NCBI RefSeq assembly: GCF_008085905.1 | Contig: NZ_VSFF01000006.1 | Span: 186,001-250,000, forward strand | Direction of reading: 5' to 3' | Source of the DNA: Actinomadura syzygii | Lineage (GTDB): Bacteria; Actinomycetota; Actinomycetes; Streptosporangiales; Streptosporangiaceae | DNA length: 64,000 bases | In this document: positions 43,826 to 51,729 of the stretch, one piece after another | Layout: the number at the start of each line of letters is the position of its first letter | How positions within the stretch are numbered: the stretch's first letter is position 1 | The notes under the pieces: model-generated | The model's input: only the letters and a program-made list of their open reading frames with translations | The model's database searches: none | What the model was told of the DNA's origin: nothing | Program-made: the position numbers and the translations under genes

Positions 43826-44296
43826 TTACGCTCCGGTCTTCTCGACCTGAGCCGTGGGCCGGTGCGGGGTTCGTGCCCGTCCCGGCGCGGTCAATACGGC
43901 GGCCAGGGCCTGCCGCACCGTGTCGTGGACGGGAATGTGCTCGCCGAGCCGCAGCACCCCGAAGACGCGCCTGACCAGCGGAGGAAGGGCGGCGACCCGC
44001 ACGGTGGCGCCGTTCCGGGCGGCGGCCAGGTGCGCGTCCAGCAGGATTTGGAATCCGCTGGAGTCCATGAAGGTCACCTCGGACAGGTCGAACACCACGT
44101 GCCGCGCACTTTCGGGTGGCGCGTGCCGTTCGCAGTAGGCACGCAATTGCGGCGCGGTGGCGAGGTCGACCTCACCGGCGACGGCGATCAAGGTGACCCG
44201 GTTCAGCAGGACACGGTGAACGAGCTGCAATTCGTCCGCCGACGCCTCCCAGGTACTGCGGTGGACGGTTCTGGTCATGGCCGCGTCGGTGGTCAC
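43826..44296 (-). CDS. STAS-domain anti-sigma factor antagonist
   Basis: 156 residues from GTG 44296, which has GGAGG four bases upstream; an in-frame ATG at 44344 lacks such a site. The STAS fold is visible: VTLIAVAGEVDLATAPQLRAYCER (about 32-55), then the phospho-acceptor segment VVFDLSEVTFMDSSGFQILLDAH with DSSG near 78. Such antagonists free a sigma factor by binding an HPK-like anti-sigma kinase when their Ser is unphosphorylated. No anti-sigma gene is adjacent; a sigma factor gene lies just upstream. Confidence 0.85.
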   Translation of the reverse strand: MTTDAAMTRTVHRSTWEASADELQLVHRVLLNRVTLIAVAGEVDLATAPQLRAYCERHAPPESARHVVFDLSEVTFMDSSGFQILLDAHLAAARNGATVRVAALPPLVRRVFGVLRLGEHIPVHDTVRQALAAVLTAPGRARTPHRPTAQVEKTGA

Positions 44297-44422
44297 TGTT
44301 CCTCCACTGCTTCTTTCAGGTTCGTTTTGGAGCGTCATCAACAAATGTCGTCGGAATGGGCGCGCCCGGGACCCGGGTGAGTCACTGGGCAGGTCCCTGG
44401 CCCGGTGCCCCGGGCCCGGGGA

Positions 44423-45085
44423 TCACGCGACTCGGCAGCCGTGCGGGGCGGCGGGCCGTGCCGCGTCCGCGGCGAAGAGGTCTTCGAGGGGGGCGGTGTC
44501 CCCGGTCTGGGCGGCGTTGACGAAGACCGTCAGGAGGCGGCGGTGCTCGGCCCGGTCGATCGGCCCGCGCCGCCGCGCGGTCAGGCGCTTGCGGGCCCGG
44601 CTCACGAGCTGGCGGGTGTTGGCCTGGCCGAGCTGGAGGATCTCCGCGATCTGCGGATACGGGTAGTCGAACGCCTCGCGCAGGACGTAGGCGGCCCGCT
44701 CGGTCGGGGAGAGCCGCTGGAGCAGCAGCAGGAGCGCGAGTTCGAGGGCCTCTCCCCGCTCGGCTTCGAGCGCGGGGTCGGCGCCGGTGTCGACGGGTTC
44801 GGGCAGCCAGGGCCCGATGTAGGTCTCGCGCTGCGACCGGGCGGAGGTCGCGCTGTTGATGGCGAGGCGCGTGGTGACCAGCGCCAGGAACGCCGACGGG
44901 TTCGCGACGGCCGGACGGTCGGCGCGCTGCCACCGCAGCCAGGCGTCCTGCACGACGTCCTCGGCCTCGGCGGCGCTGCCGAGCATCCGGTAGGCGATGC
45001 CGAAGAGGCGCGGGCGCTCCCGGGTGAAGACGGACGCGGCCTGATCGAGGGAGCCGTCCACCGGCTCTGGCGCGTGGTTGGTCAT
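44423..45085 (-). CDS. ECF41-type (SigJ-like) sigma factor lacking its SnoaL-like domain
   Basis: 220 residues from ATG 45085; the longer open frame to 45238 has no ribosome site and runs through GC-rich spacer. Sigma-2 is FTRERPRLFGIAYRMLGSAAEAEDVVQDAWLRW (about 18-50). Sigma-4 is LSPTERAAYVLREAFDYPYPQIAEILQLGQANTRQLVSRARKRL (about 115-160). Family members run to about 290-330 residues with a C-terminal SnoaL-like module that modulates activity. Here the module begins (LLTVFVNAAQTGDTAPLEDLFAADAA) and ends within 30 residues. No continuation is seen in the 126 bp downstream. Confidence 0.85.
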   Translation of the reverse strand: MTNHAPEPVDGSLDQAASVFTRERPRLFGIAYRMLGSAAEAEDVVQDAWLRWQRADRPAVANPSAFLALVTTRLAINSATSARSQRETYIGPWLPEPVDTGADPALEAERGEALELALLLLLQRLSPTERAAYVLREAFDYPYPQIAEILQLGQANTRQLVSRARKRLTARRRGPIDRAEHRRLLTVFVNAAQTGDTAPLEDLFAADAARPAAPHGCRVA

Positions 45086-45322
45086 GAACGGTCGTCCCTT
45101 CCGTCCGGCTGCCCGGTGCGGTTGCCGATACCGATCACGATCACCGGACCAGGGACGAAAGGGCACCAGTGAGCTCCCTAGCCCACCCCCCGGCCCCCAC
45201 CCCCGGTCACGGGCACGGGCCCCGCCCGCCAGGGACACCCCCTGGCCGCGCTCCCACGACCACTCACGCGAAAGCGCCGCCCCGCATCCGCGGGGCGGCG
45301 CTCTAGGGCCAGGGAGATTCTT
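45086..45322. promoter_or_regulatory. Spacer upstream of the ECF41-type gene with repeated CCAGGGA words
   Basis: No gene. It contains CCAGGGA at 45149-45155, CACCAGTGAGCTCCCTAG at 45164-45181 (similar to the dyad at 36960), and a perfect GCCAGGG-ACACC-CCCTGGC dyad at 45228-45246. The methyltransferase terminator follows at 45273-45302. Confidence 0.45.
45273..45302 (-). terminator. Hairpin terminator of the DUF574 methyltransferase gene
   Basis: AGCGCCGCCCCGC (45273-45285) pairs with GCGGGGCGGCGCT (45290-45302), loop ATCC. It lies 20 bp past the methyltransferase stop on the minus strand. Confidence 0.8.
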
Positions 45323-46174
45323 TTAGGGCTTTCGGGCTATGGCGCCGTAGCCGTTGACGTGGGCGGGTAGGCCGTTTTCGGGGTTGTCCGGGCGCCATTG
45401 GGTGATGGGGACGAGGCCCGGGTCCACCTTTTCCAGGCCGTCGAAGAAGCCGTCGAGTTGTTCGACGCTGCGCAGGATGTAGGGCAGGGTTCCGGAATCG
45501 GCGTATTGGTCGGTGCTCTGCTTGGCTGCCTCGGAAGTGTCGGTGCAGTCCCACAATGCCAGCAGGCTGCCCGAGGGGACGCCCGCCATGGTGTCGGCGA
45601 CGATCTGCTTCGCGGTCTCGTATTCCTGGCAGAACCCGAGGACGCCCATGAACATCACCGCGATCGGCTGGCCGAAGTTCAGGACGTTCGCGGCCTGTTC
45701 GAGGATCTGCTTGGGGTCGTGGTAGTCGGCGTCGAGATAGTCGGTGACGCCCTCCGGGGTGGTTCCGCGCATTAACGCGCGTGCGTGGGCCAGGACCATC
45801 GGGTCGTTGTCCGTGTAGACGATGCGCGCCTCGGGTGCGACACTTTGGGCGACCTCGTGGGTGTTGGTCTCTGCGGGCAGACCGGAGCCGATGTCGAGGA
45901 AGTTGCGGATGTTCTCCTCGGCCGCCAGGTGCCGCACGACGCGGATCAGGAACGGGCGTGACGCCCGGGCCAGCGTGATGACCTCGGGGTTGATCGCGGC
46001 GGTGGAGTCGCCGACCAGCCGGTCGGCCGCGTAGTTGTCCTTGCCGCCCATCCAGTAGTTCCACGTCCGCGCCGGGGACGGAATGTCGGTCCTGAGCCGT
46101 TCGTGAGCGTACTGAGGCAGGTGGGGAGGAAATTCAGCGGTGGGGTCGCCGGAAGAATTTTCGGCAGGAGACAT
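45323..46174 (-). CDS. SAM-dependent methyltransferase, DUF574 (Methyltransf_19) family
   Basis: 283 residues from ATG 46174 (GAGGAG six bases ahead; another ATG directly precedes it). Typical family sequence: SPARTWNYWMGGKDNYAADR near 35, FLDIGSGLPAETNTHEVAQ near 90 (SAM-binding loop), VYTDNDPMVLAHARAL near 118, MGVLGFCQEYETAKQIV near 175, and a C-terminal GYGAIARKP. This family is hugely expanded in mycelial actinomycetes, and no member's natural substrate is established to my knowledge. A perfect 11-bp dyad sits 106 bp upstream. Confidence 0.92.
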   Translation of the reverse strand: MSPAENSSGDPTAEFPPHLPQYAHERLRTDIPSPARTWNYWMGGKDNYAADRLVGDSTAAINPEVITLARASRPFLIRVVRHLAAEENIRNFLDIGSGLPAETNTHEVAQSVAPEARIVYTDNDPMVLAHARALMRGTTPEGVTDYLDADYHDPKQILEQAANVLNFGQPIAVMFMGVLGFCQEYETAKQIVADTMAGVPSGSLLALWDCTDTSEAAKQSTDQYADSGTLPYILRSVEQLDGFFDGLEKVDPGLVPITQWRPDNPENGLPAHVNGYGAIARKP

Positions 46175-46279
46175 CATCGGCTCCTCGAAGGGGATTGACC
46201 GGTCGAGAGAATCTAACGGGCGATGCATCGCACTTCGCGCCCCTATTATGCCCTTCGCCGGGCCACTGGCGGCGGTTAT

Positions 46280-46304
46280 GCGTTTGATCGTTCCGATCAA
46301 ACGC
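46280..46304. promoter_or_regulatory. Perfect 25-bp dyad between Sel1 protein and methyltransferase genes
   Basis: GCGTTTGATCG (46280-46290), TTC, CGATCAAACGC (46294-46304). It lies 28 bp after the upstream stop and 106 bp before the methyltransferase start. It is AT-richer than the local sequence and lacks a following T-run, so it could be an operator as well as a terminator. Confidence 0.5.
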
Positions 46305-46331
46305 AATGTGCGGGCTTTTGAACGCGGCGCC

Positions 46332-47771
46332 TCACCCGGGGTTGTGGTCACCGCTGATGGTGATGACGCGGTCATCGAGGTCGAAGAGCACGGTCAGCCG
46401 GTACGGGTCCCCCCGCCGCTCGCCCTGGATGCGGGCGGGCGTGTTCGCGACGATCCTGGCGTTGTCGCGCCCGAGGACGGCGGCGACCTCCGGGTGCTCC
46501 TTGGCGTTCGCGAACGGGCAGCGGACGGTGACGCGGTGCCCGTCCGCCGATTCGACGACGATGACGGCAGGCGACTCGGAGACCTCGAACCCGTGGCGTT
46601 CCATGAAGCCGCGAACCACCCGGTGCTGCTCCTCCGGCCAGACTTCGGCGGCGTGCGTGAGAAGCCGGGGAACGGCTAGCGGATCGAACGTCGCGGTCGG
46701 GATGCCCGGGTCGTCGACGGCCAGGACGAGACGCCCCTTCCCGCCGTTCACGGTGACGAGGCTGACTCCCTTGGCGCCGATCAGCGCGGCGGCGGAAAGG
46801 GCCATCGTGGACGCGCCCTCGGCCGGATGGTTGAACCGCGAGAAGTCCAGGTGGCCCTTGACCAGTTCGGGGAGCTGGTGCCGTTCACCGAATCCGCGAA
46901 TGGTGCGCAGTTCCGCCAACGCGGGCAGGTCCTGGTCCCAGCTCGGGTTGTCCCATGCCCACAGCCAGCTTTGGGAGAGGTTGGAGAAGCTGCCGAGGAC
47001 GGTGAGTCCGCGCAGGGTGCGACCGTCCAGTGTCACGGTCGCGGCCTCCGGGTCCCATTCGATGTGGTTCTGCGCGAAGGCGTCGTTGAAGACGTCCTGC
47101 TGCTGGATTCCGACGGCGGAGATCTCGCTCGCGAACGCCTGGAATTCCGGGCTGTAGAAGGTCGGGCCGTCCGGGAATCCGCTCCAGAACCGGGCCATGC
47201 GGTGCCGTCCCGCATTCGCGTAGATGTCGCCGAGCCTGCGCGCGGCCTTCTCGTTTCCGACGTCCAGCACCGCCCTGCGCAGCCACGCGACCCCCTCGTT
47301 CACGTCCTGCCGTGAGAGATGGATGTCCGCTAGCGCGTAGGCGGCGTCGGGGTGCTTGAGGTCGGCGGCGCGCCGCCAAGCGTCAAGGCGCTTTTCGGGT
47401 TCGCCCCGGTCCTGCCAGACGAACCCCAGGTTGTACGCGGCGATGGCGTTACCGAGGTCGGCCGCCCGGCCATACCATTCGGCGGCGGCGATCAGGTCGC
47501 CCTTCCCTTCGTCGTCGTAAATCGCCCCGAGGTTGGAGGCTGCCTTGTCGTTGGCTTCCAGTTCCCACGCACGCAGGTAGCACCGCTTCGCCTCGTCCAC
47601 GTCCCCGCGCTCGCCCAGCAGGACTCCGAGGTTGAGGCAGGCGCCCGCGTGGCCCTTCTCGGACGCCTCTCGGAAACAGCGTTCCGCCTCTGCGGGGTCG
47701 TCCTCGCGTAGGGCGCGGAGGCCCTTCTCGAACAGGGCGGTCGCCTCTGCCGGGTGTCCGGCATCGCTCAT
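46332..47771 (-). CDS. Sel1/TPR-repeat protein with C-terminal DUF6882-like domain
   Basis: 479 residues. The first roughly 190 hold about five Sel1-like repeats (AERCFREASEKGHAGACLNLGVLLGERGD, AAEWYGRAADLGNAIAAYNLG, and so on). The remainder resembles DUF6882 proteins, with LGSFSNLSQSWLWAWDNPSWD near 265, and ends in a beta-rich segment. The Sel1 part should be a protein-interaction scaffold; the C-terminal part has no known activity. ATG 47771 follows GGGGAG. No signal peptide or membrane segment. The gene is alone on its strand and ends 157 bp before the methyltransferase gene. Confidence 0.75.
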   Translation of the reverse strand: MSDAGHPAEATALFEKGLRALREDDPAEAERCFREASEKGHAGACLNLGVLLGERGDVDEAKRCYLRAWELEANDKAASNLGAIYDDEGKGDLIAAAEWYGRAADLGNAIAAYNLGFVWQDRGEPEKRLDAWRRAADLKHPDAAYALADIHLSRQDVNEGVAWLRRAVLDVGNEKAARRLGDIYANAGRHRMARFWSGFPDGPTFYSPEFQAFASEISAVGIQQQDVFNDAFAQNHIEWDPEAATVTLDGRTLRGLTVLGSFSNLSQSWLWAWDNPSWDQDLPALAELRTIRGFGERHQLPELVKGHLDFSRFNHPAEGASTMALSAAALIGAKGVSLVTVNGGKGRLVLAVDDPGIPTATFDPLAVPRLLTHAAEVWPEEQHRVVRGFMERHGFEVSESPAVIVVESADGHRVTVRCPFANAKEHPEVAAVLGRDNARIVANTPARIQGERRGDPYRLTVLFDLDDRVITISGDHNPG

Positions 47772-47966
47772 GGGAGCACTCCCCGTGATCTCGTGTTCGC
47801 CGATCGTTTCGTAGTGACCGACGCCGAGAGCGGATCACCGGTTCGCCGCGAGCCGTTGCCGTGAGGTCGTCTACGTCACTCCGGCATTTGGCATTAGTAC
47901 CCATTCTCGGGGGTGCCGGGCTGGTTCGCTGAACAGACGCGAGGCCCCCGCCGCTGAGGAGAGAAC

Positions 47967-48434
47967 GTGGATTCCGAATCCATCGCTCATGACCCCGCAC
48001 ACGACGCGATGGTCGCCCTGAACGCCATGGGAACCTTCCAGAACTATCTGCAGCACGCCGACGCGAAGGTCTCCGTCCTCTACGCGGTGCTCGCGAGTTC
48101 GGCGGCGGCGATGCTGAGCGCGGCGGGCGACACGTCCGCGGTGTTCGCCCTCGTCTACCTGGCGGTGTTCCTCGGCGCGGGCGTCCACCTCACCCAGGCG
48201 ATCCGGCCGCGTCTCAACGGCGAGCCCACGACCAGCGCGTTCGGCATCCTGGGGATCACCGAGCGGCTGCCCGCCGACGCCGTGTCCCAGCGGGACGAGG
48301 CGTGGGCGATGGCGCGGGCGCTCGCCGAGGCGGCCGCGCTGAAGCACCACCACGTCGTCCGGGCGATCCCCTGGACGGCGGCGTCCGTGGTGCTCGCCCT
48401 CGTCCAGGTCCTCTGGGGCGCGGTCAGCGGCTGA
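47967..48434 (+). CDS. Small membrane protein resembling Pycsar effectors (PycTM/DUF5706-like)
   Basis: 155 residues from GTG 47967 (TGAGGAGAGAAC ahead). Layout: a short N-terminal helix ending in NYLQHADAKVSVLYA, two membrane helices (34-52, 57-78), the loop IRPRLNGEP, a long cytoplasmic helix (about 105-130), and a last helix (133-152). The A-D-x-K entry to the first helix and the R-P-R-L after the second match PycTM-like effectors as I remember them. Those effectors permeabilise membranes on cyclic-nucleotide signals. No nucleotide cyclase gene is adjacent. It meets a Crp-type gene tail to tail with an 11-bp overlap. Confidence 0.55.
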   Translation: MDSESIAHDPAHDAMVALNAMGTFQNYLQHADAKVSVLYAVLASSAAAMLSAAGDTSAVFALVYLAVFLGAGVHLTQAIRPRLNGEPTTSAFGILGITERLPADAVSQRDEAWAMARALAEAAALKHHHVVRAIPWTAASVVLALVQVLWGAVSG

Positions 48435-49137
48435 CCATGGCGAACTCCCGCAGCCCCTCGAGGTCGGACACCACGACGCAGCGGTAGCCCGTACTGATCA
48501 GCCCGGCGCCGCGCAGTTGCTTGACGGCCTTGACCGCCGACTCCCGCGCGGCGCCGACCAGCTTCCCGAGCTCCTCCTGGGTGAGCTCGATCCCGAGGTT
48601 GACGCCGCCCGCGACCGGGTGGCCGTGCCGTTCGGCGAGCTGGACGAGCACCCGCGCGAGCCGCTGGTCGACGGGGTATCCCGCGAAGTCCAGCCGCCGC
48701 TGGTTGGCCCAGTCGAGCCGGTCGCCGATCATGGTCGCGAGCAGCCGCCACGCTTCCGGATTGCGGTGCAGGAAGCCCAGGAACCGCTCCTTCGGCAGCC
48801 GGTGGACGGCCCCGTCCGTGCACGCGATCACGGTCGCGGACCGGTCGGTGTCACGGATCGCCGCGAGCTCCCCGACCAGGTCGCCGCTGACCCTGACGCC
48901 GAAGAGGACCTCCGCGCCGTTGTCCAGGCCGCCGACGACCTTCACGCACGCCGGGGACTTGCTGCCCCGCGCCCGCAGCACCAGCACCTGGTCGGTGGAC
49001 GCCCCCTGCGCCATCAACCGCTGTCCGGCGCGTACGCTCTGCTCGGGCGCGATCGCCAGCAGCTCGCTCTGGAGGGACGCCTTGAGCCCCGCCATGAACG
49101 TGCCGATCGGCCAGTTGTCTCTCCCCGCATCGCCCAC
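48424..49137 (-). CDS. Crp/Fnr family regulator with intact cyclic-nucleotide cassette
   Basis: 237 residues from GTG 49137. The N-terminal cNMP-binding beta-roll (about 20-125) includes a phosphate-binding cassette reading GELAAIRDTDRSAT (89-102), with the Glu and Arg that contact the cyclic phosphate. A dimer helix and Crp-type helix-turn-helix follow (about 180-215, LTQEELGKLVGAARESAVKAVKQL). No iron-sulfur Cys cluster is present. It should therefore respond to cAMP, cGMP or a similar nucleotide. Its 3' end overlaps that of the Pycsar-effector-like gene. Confidence 0.87.
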   Translation of the reverse strand: MGDAGRDNWPIGTFMAGLKASLQSELLAIAPEQSVRAGQRLMAQGASTDQVLVLRARGSKSPACVKVVGGLDNGAEVLFGVRVSGDLVGELAAIRDTDRSATVIACTDGAVHRLPKERFLGFLHRNPEAWRLLATMIGDRLDWANQRRLDFAGYPVDQRLARVLVQLAERHGHPVAGGVNLGIELTQEELGKLVGAARESAVKAVKQLRGAGLISTGYRCVVVSDLEGLREFAMVSR

Positions 49138-49174
49138 ATTCTTACTATCCCCGTCCGAGGCGGGGCGATGGGTG

Positions 49175-50161
49175 TCAAGTGGTGCAGTGTTTGTCGGTGT
49201 CGCGGCGTACGGTGGCGCCGGTGAACTCCTCGACGATGGCGAGGTTCGCCGGGGAGTAGTTCGTCGCGGTGATCTTGTCGGCGTCGGGGCTGCCGAGCTT
49301 GCCCGTGTAGGGCGCGGACCTGTCGAGCCAGTACGCGGTGCGCAGGAACTGGATCAGGACGAGTTCGCGGAGTTTCGGCTCGTTCTTGATCTGGGACCAG
49401 TAGTCGGGGTGCTTGTCCTTGGCGACCCGCAGGTAGAGGAGCAGGTAGCGGAGGTTGGTGGCGGCGATGTCGCGGGCGTTGCTGGCCCCGACGCCCTTGA
49501 TGTACTCCTGCACGACGGTGACGGCGGGCAGCCCCATCAGCCCGGCGTTCAGTTCCGCGAGGACGCCCTGCAGTTTGTACTCGCCCTGCTGGGAGTCCCG
49601 CAGGTAGATGCCGTCCATGCTGTCGCTGAGCTTGTCGGTGATCAGCGGCAGGATCTCCTTGCGGGGGAAGCCGCCGTGCAGCGGGACGGCCGTCGTCTGC
49701 TGCGAGGCGTTGATCCAGGACGCTATTCGCACGTCCCACTGCGTCCGGGACGGATCCAGATCCCACATATGGGTCTCCTCGTGGATCGCCACCATCATCG
49801 ACTCCGCGAAAGACTCGAAGCTCTTCGTGTTCACGAACTGGCTCCAGTACTTGTCGCCCGCCTGCGCGACGGCGAGTTTCTCCCCGCTGGGCCAGCGCCG
49901 CCGGTACATCTCCTGAAGGACCGGCATCCAGTTCGACGGCCCGAAACGGCCCTTGAGGTCGCTGACGTCGGCGGTCGGGGTCGAGGGCTCCCCGTAGCAG
50001 AACGGCTCGGCCGCGGCGGGACGGCCCGGCGGGGAGGCGGCACTGGACGACGAGGCACTGGACGACGAGGCACTGGACGAGGCGGCGGCCAGCGGGCCGG
50101 TTGCCAGCGACAGCGCGACGGTGGCGGACAGGAGGGTCAAACGACGGCCGGTACGTTTCAC
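49175..50161 (-). CDS. Secreted protein with HEETH zinc-protease-like motif
   Basis: 328 residues: Sec signal peptide (basic MKRTGRR, hydrophobic 9-27), then a serine-rich linker (28-43), then a compact domain with two Cys (55 and near the C-terminus). HEETH at 127-131, in ESMMVAIHEETHMWDL, is a perfect HExxH zinc motif; a third ligand could be Glu in VLAELNAG (about 205). I recognise no family. An extracellular metalloprotease or inactive relative is the best reading. The Crp-type gene follows 37 bp downstream on the same strand. Confidence 0.65.
   Translation of the reverse strand: MKRTGRRLTLLSATVALSLATGPLAAASSSASSSSASSSSAASPPGRPAAAEPFCYGEPSTPTADVSDLKGRFGPSNWMPVLQEMYRRRWPSGEKLAVAQAGDKYWSQFVNTKSFESFAESMMVAIHEETHMWDLDPSRTQWDVRIASWINASQQTTAVPLHGGFPRKEILPLITDKLSDSMDGIYLRDSQQGEYKLQGVLAELNAGLMGLPAVTVVQEYIKGVGASNARDIAATNLRYLLLYLRVAKDKHPDYWSQIKNEPKLRELVLIQFLRTAYWLDRSAPYTGKLGSPDADKITATNYSPANLAIVEEFTGATVRRDTDKHCTT
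50041..50082 (-). repeat. 15-bp tandem repeat encoding the serine linker
   Basis: CACTGGACGACGAGG is repeated at 50041-50055 and 50056-50070, with a shortened third copy to 50082. On the coding (minus) strand it specifies SSSAS units. Confidence 0.85.
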
Positions 50162-50384
50162 GGGAGACCTCGCTTCGGCAGAGCCGTGTCGGCCGCGCCC
50201 TGCTCCGCTAGGGGCTCCGTAAGGGCGCGACGCATGTCTGCCCGGCGATGGTATTTTGCGTCGTCCTTCTCCGCCTCTGTCGATTGCCGTGAATCGCGGT
50301 CAAGTAGGCTCTGAAACCGCAGCTCAATCCCGGCTCGTCAGAGCGTGCGGGTCTTGGAAATTCGATTCCACGCGGGACGTTGAT
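50162..50384. other. Spacer without gene
   Basis: 223 bp upstream of the HEETH protein gene. It is less GC-rich near 50250-50300 and presumably holds that gene's promoter. One small hairpin around TTGGAAATTCGATTCCA (50353-50369) recalls a tRNA T-arm, but no tRNA can be folded around it. Confidence 0.4.
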
Positions 50385-51272
50385 TCAGGTTTCGTCCGGC
50401 CGGTTGAATTCGGCGGCGTGGTCGGCGGCCCATCCGGCGAACGTGCCGGGCGAACGGCCGGTGAGGCGTTCGACGTCGCCGCTGACGCGGGACGACGGCG
50501 GCCGCGACACGGCGGCGGCGATCAGCGCCTCGACCAAGGGTTCCGGACGGCCGTCCGCGAGCATCCGCGCTCGCGCGAGGTCGGCGGGGACCGGCTCGAA
50601 TCTCAGCGGGCGGCCGAGGGCGGCACCGAGGCGGGCGACCATGTCGGCGCGGCTCAGCGCCTCGGGCCCGGTCAGCACGTACGGGCCTTGGTCTGGTTCG
50701 CCATGCGGCGCGAGCAGCACGGACACGGCGGCGTCGGCGACGTCGCGCTCGTCCACGACCGGCGTGGGCGCCATGTCCGGGCCCGACACGACGTCGCCCG
50801 CCCGCAACTGCGCCGTCCAGCCACGGGTGTTGGAGGCCAGCGTGTCGCTGCGCAGCACCACGGGACGGACGCCGCCGTCGCGGAGCAGGGCCTCCATGTC
50901 CGCGTGCACCTGGACGATGGGGTCGCTCTGGCGATCGGCGAGATCGTCGACGGCGGCCGAGGACACGTAGACGACGCGCGCCGTTCGCAGTTCCGCGACC
51001 AGCGGACGCGCCGGAGCGGAGTCGAGCAGCGGCCAGATGAGGAAGACGGCGTCGATCCCGATGAGCGCCTCGCGGAGAACGGCCGGATCCGTGAGGTCGC
51101 CCACCACCGGCTCGGCTCCGGGACGAGGGCTGCTCCGCCGCCGCTCCAGCGTCCGGACCTGCGCGCCGCGGCCGAGGAGCCGGGCGGCGACTTCGCGGCC
51201 GAGGTTGCCGCTCGCGCCCGTGACCAGGATCGATGGACGGCGACGGGTGCCGGTGAGGTGAGTGTCGGGCAT
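50385..51272 (-). CDS. NmrA-like NAD(P)-binding protein
   Basis: 295 residues, atypical SDR fold: cofactor loop VTGASGNLGREVAARL (17-32), GDLTDPAVLREALIGIDAVFLI (about 58-80) and VVYVSSAAVDDL near 100. The SDR Tyr-x3-Lys pair is absent, as in NmrA/QOR2 relatives. The C-terminal half fits the family (VLTGPEALSRADMVARLGAALGR). It may be a quinone reductase or redox sensor. ATG 51272 is divergent from a MerR gene only 45 bp away, so it is likely under that regulator's control. Confidence 0.85.
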   Translation of the reverse strand: MPDTHLTGTRRRPSILVTGASGNLGREVAARLLGRGAQVRTLERRRSSPRPGAEPVVGDLTDPAVLREALIGIDAVFLIWPLLDSAPARPLVAELRTARVVYVSSAAVDDLADRQSDPIVQVHADMEALLRDGGVRPVVLRSDTLASNTRGWTAQLRAGDVVSGPDMAPTPVVDERDVADAAVSVLLAPHGEPDQGPYVLTGPEALSRADMVARLGAALGRPLRFEPVPADLARARMLADGRPEPLVEALIAAAVSRPPSSRVSGDVERLTGRSPGTFAGWAADHAAEFNRPDET

Positions 51273-51317
51273 GATCGGAACGGTAGGGGTTCAGGTCGAC
51301 ATGAAGGCAAGGCGCGC

Positions 51318-51704
51318 GTGACGAGAACGATCGGCAGGACGATCGGACAGGCCGCCGCGGAGCTCGGCGTCGAAGCCCACGTCCTCCGGCACTGGGAGGA
51401 CGTGGGCGCGCTCGCCGTGCCCCGCGACGCCAGCGGATACCGCAGTTACGACGACCATGCGCTGGAGCAGGCGCGCACCGTCCTGAAACTGCGGCGGGTG
51501 GGGCTCTCGCTGCCCGAGATCACGGCCGCCATGTCGCCGAAGAAGGCCACGGCGCAGGCGGTCGTGAAGGCGAAGATCGAGGCGCTCGAAACGGAGGTCG
51601 TCCATCGGCGGCGGGCGATTTCATTTCTGCGGCACACCGTCGAATGCCGGCATCGGTATCTCGACGAGTGCCCGGACTGCGCGTCCTTCGCCCGCGAAGC
51701 CTGA
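51318..51704 (+). CDS. MerR family transcriptional regulator
   Basis: 128 residues from GTG 51318; the open frame upstream to 50256 is only antisense to the NmrA-like gene. Helix-turn-helix and wing: RTIGQAAAELGVEAHVLRHWEDVGAL, then SGYRSYDDHALEQARTVLKLRRVGLSLPEI. A dimerisation helix follows. The C-terminus has Cys residues in VECRHRYLDECPDCASF, a possible redox or metal-responsive cluster. Divergent from the NmrA-like gene, matching the common activator-oxidoreductase arrangement. Confidence 0.87.
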   Translation: MTRTIGRTIGQAAAELGVEAHVLRHWEDVGALAVPRDASGYRSYDDHALEQARTVLKLRRVGLSLPEITAAMSPKKATAQAVVKAKIEALETEVVHRRRAISFLRHTVECRHRYLDECPDCASFAREA

Positions 51705-51729
51705 ACACCCTGAATTTGCCCGGAATTCG

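Noticed and set aside
46280..46304. CRISPR-like or transposon inverted repeat
   Set aside because: A single dyad with a 3-base loop, no array, no transposase and no target duplication.
47967..49137. A complete Pycsar defence operon
   Set aside because: No nucleotide cyclase gene is adjacent, and the two genes are convergent and not co-transcribed; only the effector-like resemblance is kept.
50340..50385. Possible tRNA or tRNA remnant (TTGGAAATTCGATTCCA resembles a T-arm)
   Set aside because: No anticodon arm, D-arm or 7-bp acceptor stem can be placed around it.
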